NCBI GenBank assembly: GCA_020440645.1
Contig: JAGRNR010000005.1
Location: 42,653-106,652, forward strand
Source: JAHEFU01 sp020440645
GTDB lineage: Bacteria; 4484-113; JAFGCY01
Length of the DNA stretch: 64,000 nucleotides
Direction: 5' to 3'
Translations under genes and position numbers: made by a program
Shown: one piece after another, positions 1 to 8,289 of the stretch
Position numbering within the stretch: the first letter of the stretch is position 1
How the letters are laid out: the number at the start of each line of letters is the position of its first letter
The notes under the pieces: generated by a model
Database searches by the model: none
Told to the model about the DNA's origin: nothing
What the model saw: the letters and a program-made list of their open reading frames with translations, nothing else

Positions 1-1345
1 CCAGGGGACGCAGCACTTCTACAGCTCACTCAACGAGGACCTGCTCAGCTGGTCCGCCCCGCAGCTGGTGGATGCCGTCAACCAGCAGTTCACCGGCGGC
101 GACCTTGTCTGCGTGGATGGCACTCAGTATGCCCAGCTGGTGGACAGCACAAATGGCGTGGCCAGGCTGTATCGCCACGACGGAGCCATCTGGACCGTTG
201 TCAACACGTCTGACGTTCCACTGTGCTACGGGCCGCAGGAACTGCTGCGCGTCCCGGGGGACAGCGGTTTCCGCCGCTTCATGAACCTGACGAGCTGGGA
301 CCTGCGGTTTGACGACGTCACCACCGCCGATGCCGAGACTCCCGTGGATGTGATTCCCGGTGTGGTTGGCAACGGCCTGCACATGATGGCGGCATCCTCC
401 ACGAATGAATTGCACATGGTACAGGTGCGCGCAGGCAAGATCTACCACTTCCACAGCAGTGATGCCGTCAACTGGACTGAGGATCCCGCAGCGATCAACG
501 GTTCATTCCCGCGGCTCAACCGTGACGTGCTTGGCAACATGTTCATGGGTTACTCCACTCCCGGATTTGCGCAGCTGGTCCGCTGGGATGGAAGCGCCTT
601 CGTGGCTGAACATACACTCGACTCCTCGATTGACGTGCGCCCGCTGCTGTCCGGGGAGCTAGCGTACTACTTCTCCGTTGACGACCGCACGAATGTGCCG
701 CCCTACATGCGCAACAAGAAGGCCGGTGACCCACAGTCCGATATCCAGCTGGATGGCATGCCGGTCTGGGACGGCCAGCCGGTGATCTATTCAAGCAGTG
801 CCGTCAGCCTGGTGGCCTTCGGTGGAACTGGCCTCAAGGACTCAAGACTCGGTGTGATCAAGGAATCGACCCCGGAGGTCGAATATATCTGCGATCCCGT
901 GATGGCTTTTGCCGATGATTATTTCGTGGCCAGCCGCGTGATCGACGGATCAATCATGGTCTCACAGCCGTTTGCCATCCCCGTGCCCTGCTGGCACGTG
1001 GCCTATGGCCCGGAGATCACCCCGATTCGCATCAACTATTCCCTGTTCGGCAATTTGTCCTGGGAGACCCTGCCATTCAGCAACCCCCTGTTCCAGGCGG
1101 GCGAGCTGCGTCGCACGGTCAGCTCGATGAGCAGCAACGGCCTGTGCAGCGTGGCCTTCGTGTGTGACAACAGTGGACCTGAACACCTGCTTGAGTGGAG
1201 CAACTTCGGAGACTGGGAGACCCTCTCCCTGCCTGAAGGCCGCCACTACTCGCAGGGCCAGCTGGCCACTGGGCCTGATGGACGCTGGCACCTGTTCTAC
1301 CGCGACCTGGAGACCGATGAAGTGAAGGTGCTCAGCACGCTGTAG
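1..1345 (+). CDS. Secreted-type beta-propeller-like protein, 5'-truncated by window edge
   Basis: The reading frame is open from base 2, upstream of an internal GTG at 68, so this is the C-terminal part of a longer protein whose start lies outside the window. It ends with TAG at 1343-1345. The visible part (about 447 residues) contains Asp-box-like pieces, for example SSLNEDLLSW near the left edge and HSSDAVNWTED around bases 455-485. Short beta-strand units rich in Gly, Asp and Trp recur along it. This resembles BNR/sialidase-fold or other carbohydrate-binding propellers, and matches the propeller lipoproteins at 45.8-57 kb in style. No catalytic residues can be assigned and the substrate is unknown. 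A signal peptide cannot be checked because the N-terminus is missing. The coding frame is secure; the fold is inferred. Confidence 0.75.
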   Translation, partial: QGTQHFYSSLNEDLLSWSAPQLVDAVNQQFTGGDLVCVDGTQYAQLVDSTNGVARLYRHDGAIWTVVNTSDVPLCYGPQELLRVPGDSGFRRFMNLTSWDLRFDDVTTADAETPVDVIPGVVGNGLHMMAASSTNELHMVQVRAGKIYHFHSSDAVNWTEDPAAINGSFPRLNRDVLGNMFMGYSTPGFAQLVRWDGSAFVAEHTLDSSIDVRPLLSGELAYYFSVDDRTNVPPYMRNKKAGDPQSDIQLDGMPVWDGQPVIYSSSAVSLVAFGGTGLKDSRLGVIKESTPEVEYICDPVMAFADDYFVASRVIDGSIMVSQPFAIPVPCWHVAYGPEITPIRINYSLFGNLSWETLPFSNPLFQAGELRRTVSSMSSNGLCSVAFVCDNSGPEHLLEWSNFGDWETLSLPEGRHYSQGQLATGPDGRWHLFYRDLETDEVKVLSTL

Positions 1346-1416
1346 GGGCTGCTTGAACATCATCGCCACGCGCAGCATCCGGATACATACCGGCTGCTGC
1401 CCTGCGTCCGGATTGC

Positions 1417-1422
1417 TATAAT
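1417..1422 (+). promoter_or_regulatory. Extended -10 (TGC-TATAAT) of a near-leaderless gene
   Basis: A perfect TATAAT preceded by TG-C ends 10 bases before the ATG at 1433. Transcription starting about 7 bases downstream would leave at most a few untranslated bases. There is no Shine-Dalgarno between the hexamer and the start codon. Confidence 0.6.
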
Positions 1423-1432
1423 CGCGCTTCAG

Positions 1433-3199
1433 ATGCCCCGAGTCCTGTTGTTAGTGCTGTTGCTGCCCGCGCTCTGCGCCCTGCTCAGTGCACCGCTGGC
1501 AGCCCAGGACAGCATTCGCATCGAGACCCGTCCTTCAGCCACCCCAAACGGAAAGCCCGCCGTGGCACTGGTGATCAACGGTGAGACCGTAGTGCGCCTG
1601 ACAAAGAACCAGCGCAACCGCACCCCGCTGCGCAACCTGTCCCTCGCCAGTGTGCAGCTCAGTTCAGCTTACCGTCGTGGTCGCACATCATTGAACATTG
1701 AGGAAGATGACACAGCCGAACGCCAGTGGAAGCTGATGCTGGACGGCGAGCTGCTGCTGCTGGCAACGGACATGGAAGGCAAGGCCTGGGGTGCTGACCC
1801 GGAGGAACTGTGCCTGAGCTGGATGAACAACATCAACCTGGCGCTCGGGGTTGATGCGCCTCCCCAGCAGCCAATGGTGCAGCCTGCCAACAGCACACCG
1901 GTGATGCCCGCCACGGAAGGGCCGGCTGGCGGAGGGATCGCCGCACGACCACAGGGCAGCCGCGCCGAAGGAGCCAGCGACAATGCGGGGCTGATCAAGT
2001 CAGGTGGACACCGCGTGTTCGACCCGCCTGCGCCGGGCAGCGTGGCCAGCGGCCACCAGGGAGCGCCGGACCGGGTGGTGGTCACCGGCGATACTGCAGC
2101 TCTGCCTGTGATCCGTGAAGGAATAGACAACCTGATCCGCAACCGGCACCAGCTGCCGCCGGACAGCCGCATCCTCTGGAACACGGATGGCCTGCGCGTT
2201 GCACCGGGCCGCGAGAAGCAGCTGAAGCTGGACTGGATATCCAGCCAGCCCGGTGGCGGTGGCGGATCCAAGGGCAGCGAGCAGCTGACGGTGGAGAACC
2301 GCCGCCTGCACCTGCCGCGCGAGAACCTCACTTGGTTTTCCAATCGGCCGGAGCGTGTCAGCCGGGCCCAGCTGCTGTACTTCTCCAAGCTAAAGGGACA
2401 GCAGGCCGGCCGGCTGGTGTTCCACCACCAGAACCAGAGCGGCTCTGACCTTGACCTGGTCTGCCGCCTGCTCAACACCGGCGGCAGTGCAGCCAGTGTG
2501 CACGTGATTCCCGGGCTGGCCGAACCCGATGTGAATACCTTTTATGTTGGTTACCGCTCCGCGGAAAACTACTGGACAAACCTCAATGCGGGCAATGGCT
2601 ATGTGCTGGAGATTCCGGCCGGTGGACAGGCATTCATCGTCAACCAGCGGATGCGCCATGGCATGACGGCAAGTGGCTACATGACACTCTCCAGCCTGGA
2701 TGGCGGAGAGCTGCGCCTCGAGGTGATGAGCGTGAACCATGGCAGCCCGGTCCCGCCGTGGGCGCTGGAGAGCAAGGGGGAAGCCAGCTACTGCGTCTTC
2801 GGCGAGCCATTCGTGAATGCGGACATCAACTACAGCACCGGGGACAACTGGCTCTACATGCGCCTCGGCAGCCAGCTGCCCGCCAGCCTCAGTGACAGCT
2901 CAGTGCTGCAGGGCTGCTATGGCATGACCCACAGCTACAACGTCGAACTGAAGAACCTGCACAACTACCCGGCCCTGGTATTTGTGGTGCTGCGGGCCAG
3001 CGCGGGCGAGGTCAAGGGACAGTTCTTCATAGATGATGAATATGTCGGCACTTCACTGGTGGCCTCCGGTGAGGAGCAGCTGCTGAAGGACATTCCGCTC
3101 AGGCCGGGGGAGACCAAGCTGCTGCGCATCCGCGCCATTCCACTGAATGGTGGATTCTACCCGGCAAGCATCATCATCAGGGAACAACGCTACCCCTAG
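1433..3199 (+). CDS. Secreted protein of unknown function, 588 aa
   Basis: The N-terminus is a classic signal peptide: Arg-3, a long Leu-rich core, then an Ala-x-Ala cleavage site before QDSIRIE, so the protein should be exported. Residues 145-200 are a low-complexity Pro/Gly/Ala linker with a second Gly-rich stretch near residue 275. The rest is beta-rich with no family I recognise. The C-terminal third (about 340-588) reads like one or two beta-sandwich domains, ending in a strand-rich segment with PLRPGETKLLRIRAIP, as seen in Ig-like or sialate-type accessory folds. No catalytic motif is visible. The ATG is chosen because it starts the signal peptide and sits just behind the -10 element. 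It is separated from the upstream gene by 87 bases and is probably monocistronic. Confidence 0.8.
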   Translation: MPRVLLLVLLLPALCALLSAPLAAQDSIRIETRPSATPNGKPAVALVINGETVVRLTKNQRNRTPLRNLSLASVQLSSAYRRGRTSLNIEEDDTAERQWKLMLDGELLLLATDMEGKAWGADPEELCLSWMNNINLALGVDAPPQQPMVQPANSTPVMPATEGPAGGGIAARPQGSRAEGASDNAGLIKSGGHRVFDPPAPGSVASGHQGAPDRVVVTGDTAALPVIREGIDNLIRNRHQLPPDSRILWNTDGLRVAPGREKQLKLDWISSQPGGGGGSKGSEQLTVENRRLHLPRENLTWFSNRPERVSRAQLLYFSKLKGQQAGRLVFHHQNQSGSDLDLVCRLLNTGGSAASVHVIPGLAEPDVNTFYVGYRSAENYWTNLNAGNGYVLEIPAGGQAFIVNQRMRHGMTASGYMTLSSLDGGELRLEVMSVNHGSPVPPWALESKGEASYCVFGEPFVNADINYSTGDNWLYMRLGSQLPASLSDSSVLQGCYGMTHSYNVELKNLHNYPALVFVVLRASAGEVKGQFFIDDEYVGTSLVASGEEQLLKDIPLRPGETKLLRIRAIPLNGGFYPASIIIREQRYP

Positions 3200-3534
3200 C
3201 TGGTCAGCCTGTGCATGGGTGCCAGCCTGGGCAGCTGTCTGATTTACACGGAGCGGAGATATCAACAATCCATTAACCGGATTTTGATAAACCTGTGTAT
3301 AGTGGAAATGTGGATTTTCAGGGCAGGGATTTCAGAATCCCGCTCAAATTCCAATTTCGGGGCTGTTCAGGACGGACATACTAATATATACTTTCTCGAA
3401 GCAATCTGCCCGGACCGGAGCCTTGCGCTGTGCCGGTTCGCATCCACCGCGAGGTGGGGGGCGCTTGCTTTGGACGGGGCGAGCTGATAATATGGGTGCT
3501 TGTCCGCAGCGTAAATCTGAGATGAGGCGATGAT
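3200..3534 (+). promoter_or_regulatory. Intergenic region with promoter for the Cys-rich protein gene
   Basis: This 335-base gap is more AT-rich than its flanks. A GATAAT hexamer at 3486-3491 (within TGATAATAT) is a good -10 for the gene at 3535, giving a leader of about 37 bases. GAGG at 3524-3527 lies 7 bases before the ATG and can serve as ribosome binding site. A second hexamer, TATAGT, preceded by TG-TG, occurs at 3298-3303. A 90-codon open frame crosses the gap but has no coding character. Confidence 0.45.
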
Positions 3535-4866
3535 ATGCGCTTTCTAGTTACAGGGTTGATGATGACTATTCTGGCGTTGGGCACGGCTTTCGCGTCCGAC
3601 GGCGCAAAGAGCGAGGTCACTGGCCTTCCGCTCTACGAGGGGCCGATGTACCGCAGTCTTGACAGCAAGACTGAGGACATTGCAATCGACCCCCAGTTTC
3701 ATGCGTTCCACCACCGCGGCGTCGATGAGGTTGGTTTCAGCCCGCTGACGCTGGAGGACTTCCGCCTGCCCGTCCCCGGACGTGTGCAGAAGGAGTTCAA
3801 CTGGGAGCGCCTGACCTATCCCGATAACAGCAGGGTTGTCTGGCATGACGATTGCAACAAGTACACCGTCAGCGCGTTCTTCTTCACGCGTGACATGGTG
3901 CGCGATCACATCCAGACCCTGATCGATGCTTACTACGTCTGCGATCCGGACGTGGTGCAGCAGATGATCGACTACTACGCTGAGGTCACCCCGCAGAGCG
4001 GAGAGGCCATCAGCTGGGTGTGGTTCTCCGTGGACGAAGACAAGCACGACATCACTGACCTCGGCCCGAACCGCTACTTCGAGCGTTACCTGGCCAACTT
4101 CAAGGACAAGTTCTACCTTGAGTTCGGCCTGCCCAAGGCGCAGAGCATCGTGGACGACAACGTGCACGAGTTCCTGTACAACTACCAGCGCCGTGGCAAG
4201 TTCGTCTGCGGTCCCGAGCTGCACTACCGCGCCTGCGGTGACGAGAACTGCGATGGTGGTTGCGCCAAGTGCACCGCCACCTGCAAGGAGAAGGAGTGCA
4301 ACGTCTGCCGTGAGAAGAAGGTCGGCAAGGGCGACGAGGCCCTCTACTGCCAGGACTACAAGTACCACGGCTTCAGCCTCGACCTCAACGAGAACTACGT
4401 CTACTACCCGCGCAAGGTTGTGATCGAGGACATCACCTACGATCACGTGGCCCGCGCATACCGCTGGAAGTTCGCCTGGCGTTTCAACGACTGCGAGATC
4501 AACTTCCTGCGTGAGATGTGCCACTACGGTGAGGCCTTCGACATCTCGCTGGTGCTCTCCGACCCGACATGGTACGCCCATGCCAAGGTGGATGCCCGCC
4601 TCAAGCGCAACATCCTCGCCAGCATGGATCCGACTGCCTGGGGTAACGTCTGGCCCGCCAGCAACCTGCCGATGGACATGAGCTGCTGCCCCTGCGGCCT
4701 GCCGACCTGCGATGGCAACTGCAGCCAGCGTGAGCTGGTGGACTGGGACTTCAGCCGTCCGGCTCCGCCGAACGTGCCTGAGACCCCGGCCAACAACAAC
4801 CCGCCGACGAAGTACGAGCCTCCGCAGAAGGACAAGGAGACCGACGTCGTTCCCGGCAAGGGTTAA
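3535..4866 (+). CDS. Cysteine-rich exported protein, unknown function, 443 aa
   Basis: A signal peptide (about residues 1-20, ending ALGTAFAS) predicts export; there is no lipobox. The body matches no family I know. Between residues 225 and 272 there are eight Cys within about 36 residues plus a ninth further on, spaced like a metal-binding or disulfide-knotted insert (AKCTATCKEKECNVC). A second Cys cluster lies at residues 384-397 (CCPCGLPTCDGNC). The last 40 residues are a Pro/Asn/Lys-rich tail. The central part has many Trp, Tyr and Phe in a pattern suggesting a globular domain. The gene has its own promoter, a ribosome binding site and a near-perfect terminator. Its codons are strongly biased to C- or G-ending forms (AAC, AAG, CTG, GAG). 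Together these suggest an abundant product, possibly a cell-envelope structural or metal-binding protein. That role is inference only. Confidence 0.85.
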   Translation: MRFLVTGLMMTILALGTAFASDGAKSEVTGLPLYEGPMYRSLDSKTEDIAIDPQFHAFHHRGVDEVGFSPLTLEDFRLPVPGRVQKEFNWERLTYPDNSRVVWHDDCNKYTVSAFFFTRDMVRDHIQTLIDAYYVCDPDVVQQMIDYYAEVTPQSGEAISWVWFSVDEDKHDITDLGPNRYFERYLANFKDKFYLEFGLPKAQSIVDDNVHEFLYNYQRRGKFVCGPELHYRACGDENCDGGCAKCTATCKEKECNVCREKKVGKGDEALYCQDYKYHGFSLDLNENYVYYPRKVVIEDITYDHVARAYRWKFAWRFNDCEINFLREMCHYGEAFDISLVLSDPTWYAHAKVDARLKRNILASMDPTAWGNVWPASNLPMDMSCCPCGLPTCDGNCSQRELVDWDFSRPAPPNVPETPANNNPPTKYEPPQKDKETDVVPGKG

Positions 4867-4890
4867 GAACGACCTCATTCAGATAACAGA

Positions 4891-4919
4891 AGGCCCCGCT
4901 TTGGCGGGGCCTTTTTTTG
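4891..4919 (+). terminator. Rho-independent terminator after the Cys-rich gene
   Basis: AGGCCCCGC and GCGGGGCCT form a 9-base-pair stem with a TTTG-type loop, followed by a run of seven T. It lies 25 bases after the stop codon at 4864-4866. Confidence 0.93.
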
Positions 4920-4958
4920 TTTCTGCGTGAACCGCTCCGAGCGGACAGGGAATTGTTT

Positions 4959-5438
4959 CTATCGGGTCTGGCCACCCCAGCGTGTGTCCAGCACGCCCTT
5001 GCGACCGAACACCAGTAGCTTGTAGCCTGTGCTGTCGCCGGAATCCAGCCGTTCATAGTGCAGCATCCCCACGGTGTAGGCGGCATTGAACTGCTCGCTG
5101 CCACATTCCACGATGTTGCGGCCGGCATACGGATCCTTTGGCCACTGGCCATCAAGCAGGATGTACTGGGAGACATCCGCCAGCTGGTCCGGGTAGTCCA
5201 TTTCCTCTGCGTAGTACTGCTGGATCGCCCGTTCGAAACGGTTCGCCTGGATCCGCATCGCGCGGTCCTTCGGATATGCCTGGCCGCTGATCAGCACAGC
5301 CAGGATCACGAAGCACGTCAGCACCAGTGCATACCTGATCAGCATGGTGGTTGTGCGCTGTTCGCGCTCCAGCTCATGGAGCTGGGCATGCGAACCCCTG
5401 AAATGATTTACGGACCTGGGGTCCTTTCCTGTAAACAT
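4959..5438 (-). CDS. Membrane-anchored type II pseudopilin-like protein, 159 aa
   Basis: Read on the minus strand. After about 31 charged residues comes one hydrophobic segment (MLIRYALVLTCFVILAVLI, residues 32-50), so the C-terminal part probably faces outward. Residues 65-110 carry a pattern typical of the C-terminal half of GspG-like major pseudopilins: AIQQYYAEEMDYPDQL, then WPKDPYAGR, with a Cys and a later YKLLVFGRKG strand. The GFTLIEL prepilin signal is absent, so this is not a standard pseudopilin; it may be a pseudopilin-fold protein used elsewhere. The ATG at 5438 is supported by GGAG six bases upstream. No other type II secretion genes are nearby. The fold assignment is moderate and the function is unknown. 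Confidence 0.75.
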   Translation of the reverse strand: MFTGKDPRSVNHFRGSHAQLHELEREQRTTTMLIRYALVLTCFVILAVLISGQAYPKDRAMRIQANRFERAIQQYYAEEMDYPDQLADVSQYILLDGQWPKDPYAGRNIVECGSEQFNAAYTVGMLHYERLDSGDSTGYKLLVFGRKGVLDTRWGGQTR

Positions 5439-5646
5439 GAATCACTCCTTGCAGAACATGGAATGACCTTCGCCGGCCCGCATCCATACAGGGCCATGAG
5501 TGGGGTTTCAGCCGGTTCCCATCATCATTCGCAGTATCAGTCCTTACATAAAGTAAACCTGAATTTCAGCGGATATCAAGGGGCTGAGGCATGGAGAGGG
5601 GATGTTTCATTCGTGAAGAAATAAACGAATTCCAAGGGGATTGTGG
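5439..5646. other. Intergenic region between divergent genes, upstream part
   Basis: This stretch separates the minus-strand pseudopilin-like gene from nadA. It holds the ribosome binding site of the former (GGAG) and AT-rich DNA. I see no gene or repeat in it; the nadA promoter and palindrome that follow are listed separately. Confidence 0.5.
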
Positions 5647-5685
5647 TACAATAAAACTGGAATTAGTGTAAAACATACACTAATT
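5647..5685 (+). promoter_or_regulatory. nadA -10 element followed by a perfect 10-bp palindrome (candidate operator)
   Basis: TACAAT at 5647-5652 is a plausible -10. Nine bases later AATTAGTGTA (5661-5670) and TACACTAATT (5676-5685) form a perfect inverted repeat with a 5-base spacer. It covers the expected transcription start and first transcribed bases. NAD synthesis genes are commonly controlled by repressors binding short palindromes here (NrtR, NiaR and NadR are known families). Which one, if any, is not shown. Confidence 0.55.
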
Positions 5686-5706
5686 AACAGCTAGAAAGGT
5701 GATTCG

Positions 5707-6756
5707 ATGTCCGTAGAGACACTAAAGTGGACCAGCTTGCCTTACACGGAGACGCAGATCGCGGATGAGGCGGCCCGCCTTCATAGCCAGCTGAGTATTA
5801 TCGGCTGGTCGCCGGTGGAATGCTCGCTGATCGCTCCGCTGACCTGGGAGATCAACAAGCTCAAGCGTGAAATGAATGCAGTGATCCTGGCGCACAGTTA
5901 CCAGACGCCGGACATCATTTACGGCATCGCCGACCATGTCGGCGACAGCCTCGGCCTGTCGCAGGTGGCTGCCACCACTGATGCCGATGTCGTGGTCTTC
6001 TGCGGCGTGAAGTTCATGGCGGAAACCGCGAAGATCCTCTCCCCCGAGAAGACCGTACTGCTGCCGGATGACCGCGCCGGCTGCTCGCTGGCCGCCAGCA
6101 TCACCGCTGAGGACGTGCGCGAGCTCAAGCGCCAGTACCCCGGCGTGCCCGTGGTCTGCTATGTCAACACCTATGCCGAGGTCAAGGCCGAATGCGATGC
6201 CTGCTGCACCAGCGCCAATGCCCTCGCCGTCGTGAATGACATGGAAGGGGACCGGGTGATCTTCCTGCCCGATACCCTGATGGCGCAGAACCTGCGTCCC
6301 CACACGGATAAGGAAATCATTGCCTGGAACGGCACCTGTGTTGTTCACGAAAACTTCGGCTCAGCTGAGCTTGAGGCCTTCCGCGGCCAGTACCCGGATG
6401 CGAAGGTGCTGGCGCACACCGAATGCGTGCCGGAAGTGGTGGCCCAGGCTGACATGGCCGGGAGCACCAGTGGCATGGAGCGCTACATCGCCGAGCATGA
6501 GGAAGCAAAGACCTTCATGCTGGTGACGGAATGCGGCATGACGGACAAGCTGAAAGTGCAGTTCCCGGACCGCGACTTCATCGGGACCTGTGTGCTCTGC
6601 CCCTTCATGAAGAAGATCGAGCTGCGTAATGTGCTGACCGCGATGAAGAATCCCGACAGCAGCCAGGTGATCGAACTTGACCGCCAGGTGATCAACGGGG
6701 CCCGCCGCTCGCTGGACCGCATGCTGCAGGTCGGCCGCGCCGAGCGGGTGAAGTAA
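5707..6756 (+). CDS. nadA: Quinolinate synthase NadA
   Basis: NadA condenses iminoaspartate with dihydroxyacetone phosphate to make quinolinate, the first pyridine precursor of NAD, in the cytoplasm and with a [4Fe-4S] cluster. The 349-residue protein has the family signatures in order: VILAHSYQTPDI near residue 60, HVGDSLGLSQ, DDRAGCSLA with Cys126, YVNTYAEVKAECDACCTSAN with Cys166/167, TECGM, and CVLCPFM with Cys295 and Cys298. Cys126, one of the 166/167 pair and Cys298 are the expected cluster ligands. The ATG has AGAAAGGTG six bases upstream. No nadB or nadC is in the window, so aspartate oxidation and the next step are encoded elsewhere. Expression is probably controlled through the palindrome at 5661-5685. 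Confidence 0.97.
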   Translation: MSVETLKWTSLPYTETQIADEAARLHSQLSIIGWSPVECSLIAPLTWEINKLKREMNAVILAHSYQTPDIIYGIADHVGDSLGLSQVAATTDADVVVFCGVKFMAETAKILSPEKTVLLPDDRAGCSLAASITAEDVRELKRQYPGVPVVCYVNTYAEVKAECDACCTSANALAVVNDMEGDRVIFLPDTLMAQNLRPHTDKEIIAWNGTCVVHENFGSAELEAFRGQYPDAKVLAHTECVPEVVAQADMAGSTSGMERYIAEHEEAKTFMLVTECGMTDKLKVQFPDRDFIGTCVLCPFMKKIELRNVLTAMKNPDSSQVIELDRQVINGARRSLDRMLQVGRAERVK

Positions 6757-6805
6757 GCCCTGCCGGCAAACTGGGCAGCTGCCGGATACCTACCAAGAAA
6801 ACAAC

Positions 6806-6846
6806 AACGGTTCTTCCCCGGATAAGTACTGGGAGGAACCGTTTTT
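6806..6846 (+). terminator. Terminator after nadA, possibly bidirectional
   Basis: AACGGTTCTTCCC pairs with GGGAGGAACCGTT (one T opposite G) around a 12-base loop and is followed by TTTTT. On the other strand the stem is followed by TTGTTGTTTTC, so it could also stop the minus-strand zinc-ribbon gene. Confidence 0.8.
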
Positions 6847-6970
6847 CATTTCAAGGATTGGCAGGGCAGGGCAAGTTAATGAACCGAAATCCACGGGTGC
6901 GACATCATCTGCACACAAACCCATGAATGGTCATGCCACAAGTGAAAACCAGTTTGTCAGACCAGCATGC

Positions 6971-7327
6971 TTACCAGATTGGAGCGTCGTCCGGCCAGAT
7001 ACGGGAATGCTTGTTGGCACCCGCCATATCCTGGACAGCCTCGCGTTCTCCGTGGTAATCCCTAAGTCCTTCACTGCTGAAGAAGCCATTGCAGATGCTG
7101 CAGTTGCCCATGCTCACATCGAGCAGGGTCAGCTCAGCTTCGCAGTGCGGGCAGGCCTTGCCGGAGAGGACGCGACTCTGTACCTTGCGGGGGTCGCGGC
7201 CGGACTCACGGGAAACGCCTGACTCGCTGGCGGGCCTCAGTCCAATGGCACATAGCGAACACTTGTCGCCTTGTGCACCAAGAGGAAGTACCTTTTTGCA
7301 GCTGGAACACTGCCTCGGATTATTCAT
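6971..7327 (-). CDS. Small double zinc-ribbon protein, 118 aa
   Basis: The protein has four CxxC-type pairs: CSSC and CSLC near the N-terminus (about residues 7-25), and CPHC and CSIC in the middle. These would form two treble-clef or rubredoxin-like zinc sites. The first is of the kind found in short zinc-ribbon proteins; the second (ACPHCEAELTLLDVSMGNCSIC) resembles transcription-factor zinc-finger domains of the zf-TFIIB type. It is probably cytoplasmic, as there is no signal peptide. I chose the internal ATG at 7327 (MNNPRQCSSC). The longer frame from 7384 adds a hydrophobic extension and would swallow the palindrome at 7358-7375, which is better explained as promoter DNA. The ribosome binding site is weak for either start. 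The partner and function are unknown. Confidence 0.75.
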   Translation of the reverse strand: MNNPRQCSSCKKVLPLGAQGDKCSLCAIGLRPASESGVSRESGRDPRKVQSRVLSGKACPHCEAELTLLDVSMGNCSICNGFFSSEGLRDYHGEREAVQDMAGANKHSRIWPDDAPIW

Positions 7328-7357
7328 TTCAACTACCAACAGTCCAAAATCAAAGGA

Positions 7358-7375
7358 ACATACGAAACCGTATGT
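7358..7375 (-). promoter_or_regulatory. Palindrome upstream of the zinc-ribbon gene
   Basis: ACATACG and CGTATGT form a perfect 7-base inverted repeat around AAAC, about 30-48 bases upstream of the ATG at 7327 on the minus strand. The position suits a repressor or activator site. No regulator family is implied. Confidence 0.4.
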
Positions 7376-7522
7376 CAAGACCATAACAGTCTAACAGAAC
7401 CAGTATGGTCAAATCCACGTTAACAATACTTAAATTTCAAATTTAATCGCGTGCCTATACGCGCGTTAAGGTAAATCAGGAACTCTAACCAGTTATCCAC
7501 AAGTTGTCGAAGGGATTGTGGG

Positions 7523-8134
7523 TTATGCCTTATCGGAAGGTGAAGAACTGGCGCCATCCGACTCAATAATCATGTCAATCAGGCCATAGTCCTTGGCTTC
7601 CTGCGGGCTCATGAAGTGGTCGCGGTCGGTGTCCTGCTCAACCTTGCTGATGTCCTGGCCGCTGTGCTTGGCGAGGATCTCGTTAAGGCGGCGCTTGGTG
7701 TCCTGCATCTGCCTGGCGTGGATCGCGATGTCGGAGGCCTGCCCCTGGAAACCGCCCCAGGGCTGGTGGATCATCACCTTGCTGTTGGGCAGGCTGTAGC
7801 GCTTGCCCTTGGCCCCGCCGGCCAGCAGTACCGCACCCATTGAGGCAGCCAGGCCGACGCAGATGGTGGACACGTTCGGCTTGATCAGCTGCATCGTGTC
7901 GTAGATCGCCAGGCCGTCAATCACGCTGCCGCCCGGGCTGTTGATGTAGATGTCGATGTCCTTAGTGCTGTCCTCCTTCTCCAGGAAGAGCAGCTGAGCG
8001 ATCACGGCATTGGCCAGCTGGTCGCCGATCGGTGCCCCGATGAAGATGATGCGGTCCTTCAGCAGGCGGCTGTAGATGTCATAGGCGCGCTCGCCGAAGT
8101 TGGACTGCTCAATTACTACCGGTACATATGCCAT
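7523..8134 (-). CDS. clpP: ATP-dependent Clp protease proteolytic subunit ClpP
   Basis: ClpP forms a double heptameric chamber that degrades proteins delivered by ClpX or ClpA/C in the cytoplasm. From the ATG at 8134 the protein has 203 residues, the usual size. The catalytic triad is visible: Ser98 in GLAASMGAVL, His123 in MIHQPWGG and Asp172 in DTDRDHFMS, with the family spacing of 25 and 49 residues. INSPGGSV near residue 65 is also typical. The open frame extends 14 codons upstream, but the internal ATG is preceded by GGAGG nine bases away and a -10-like TAGCAT (minus strand, 8157-8162), so 8134 is the better start. The partner ATPase gene is not adjacent. Confidence 0.97.
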   Translation of the reverse strand: MAYVPVVIEQSNFGERAYDIYSRLLKDRIIFIGAPIGDQLANAVIAQLLFLEKEDSTKDIDIYINSPGGSVIDGLAIYDTMQLIKPNVSTICVGLAASMGAVLLAGGAKGKRYSLPNSKVMIHQPWGGFQGQASDIAIHARQMQDTKRRLNEILAKHSGQDISKVEQDTDRDHFMSPQEAKDYGLIDMIIESDGASSSPSDKA

Positions 8135-8277
8135 TGTCGTGATCCTCCGCGCCGGTATGCTACCACGCGCTGACATCCATTATCTCAGCCGGCAATGGGC
8201 CCGGCCTGACTCCTATTATGCGGGAAAATCGGCTGGCAGTGTCCGGCGTGGATGCAAATTTGACCTTGCTCCTTGGA

Positions 8278-8283
8278 TAGAAT
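8278..8283 (+). promoter_or_regulatory. -10 hexamer of leaderless-type gene at 8290
   Basis: TAGAAT ends 6 bases before the GTG start at 8290, so transcription should begin at or next to the start codon. An AAGGAG sits inside this gap but would be at or upstream of the transcription start. Confidence 0.45.
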
Positions 8284-8289
8284 CAAGGA

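Noticed and set aside
3215..3487. 90-codon open frame in the intergenic region
   Set aside because: No ribosome binding site, no hydrophobic or domain pattern, unusual residues throughout, and it overlaps the promoter region of the next gene.
7493..7525. Perfect DnaA-box sequence TTATCCACA with a weak opposite copy, possible oriC
   Set aside because: Only one exact box, no box cluster, no AT-rich unwinding region beside it and no dnaA or dnaN nearby. A single 9-mer is expected by chance at this scale.
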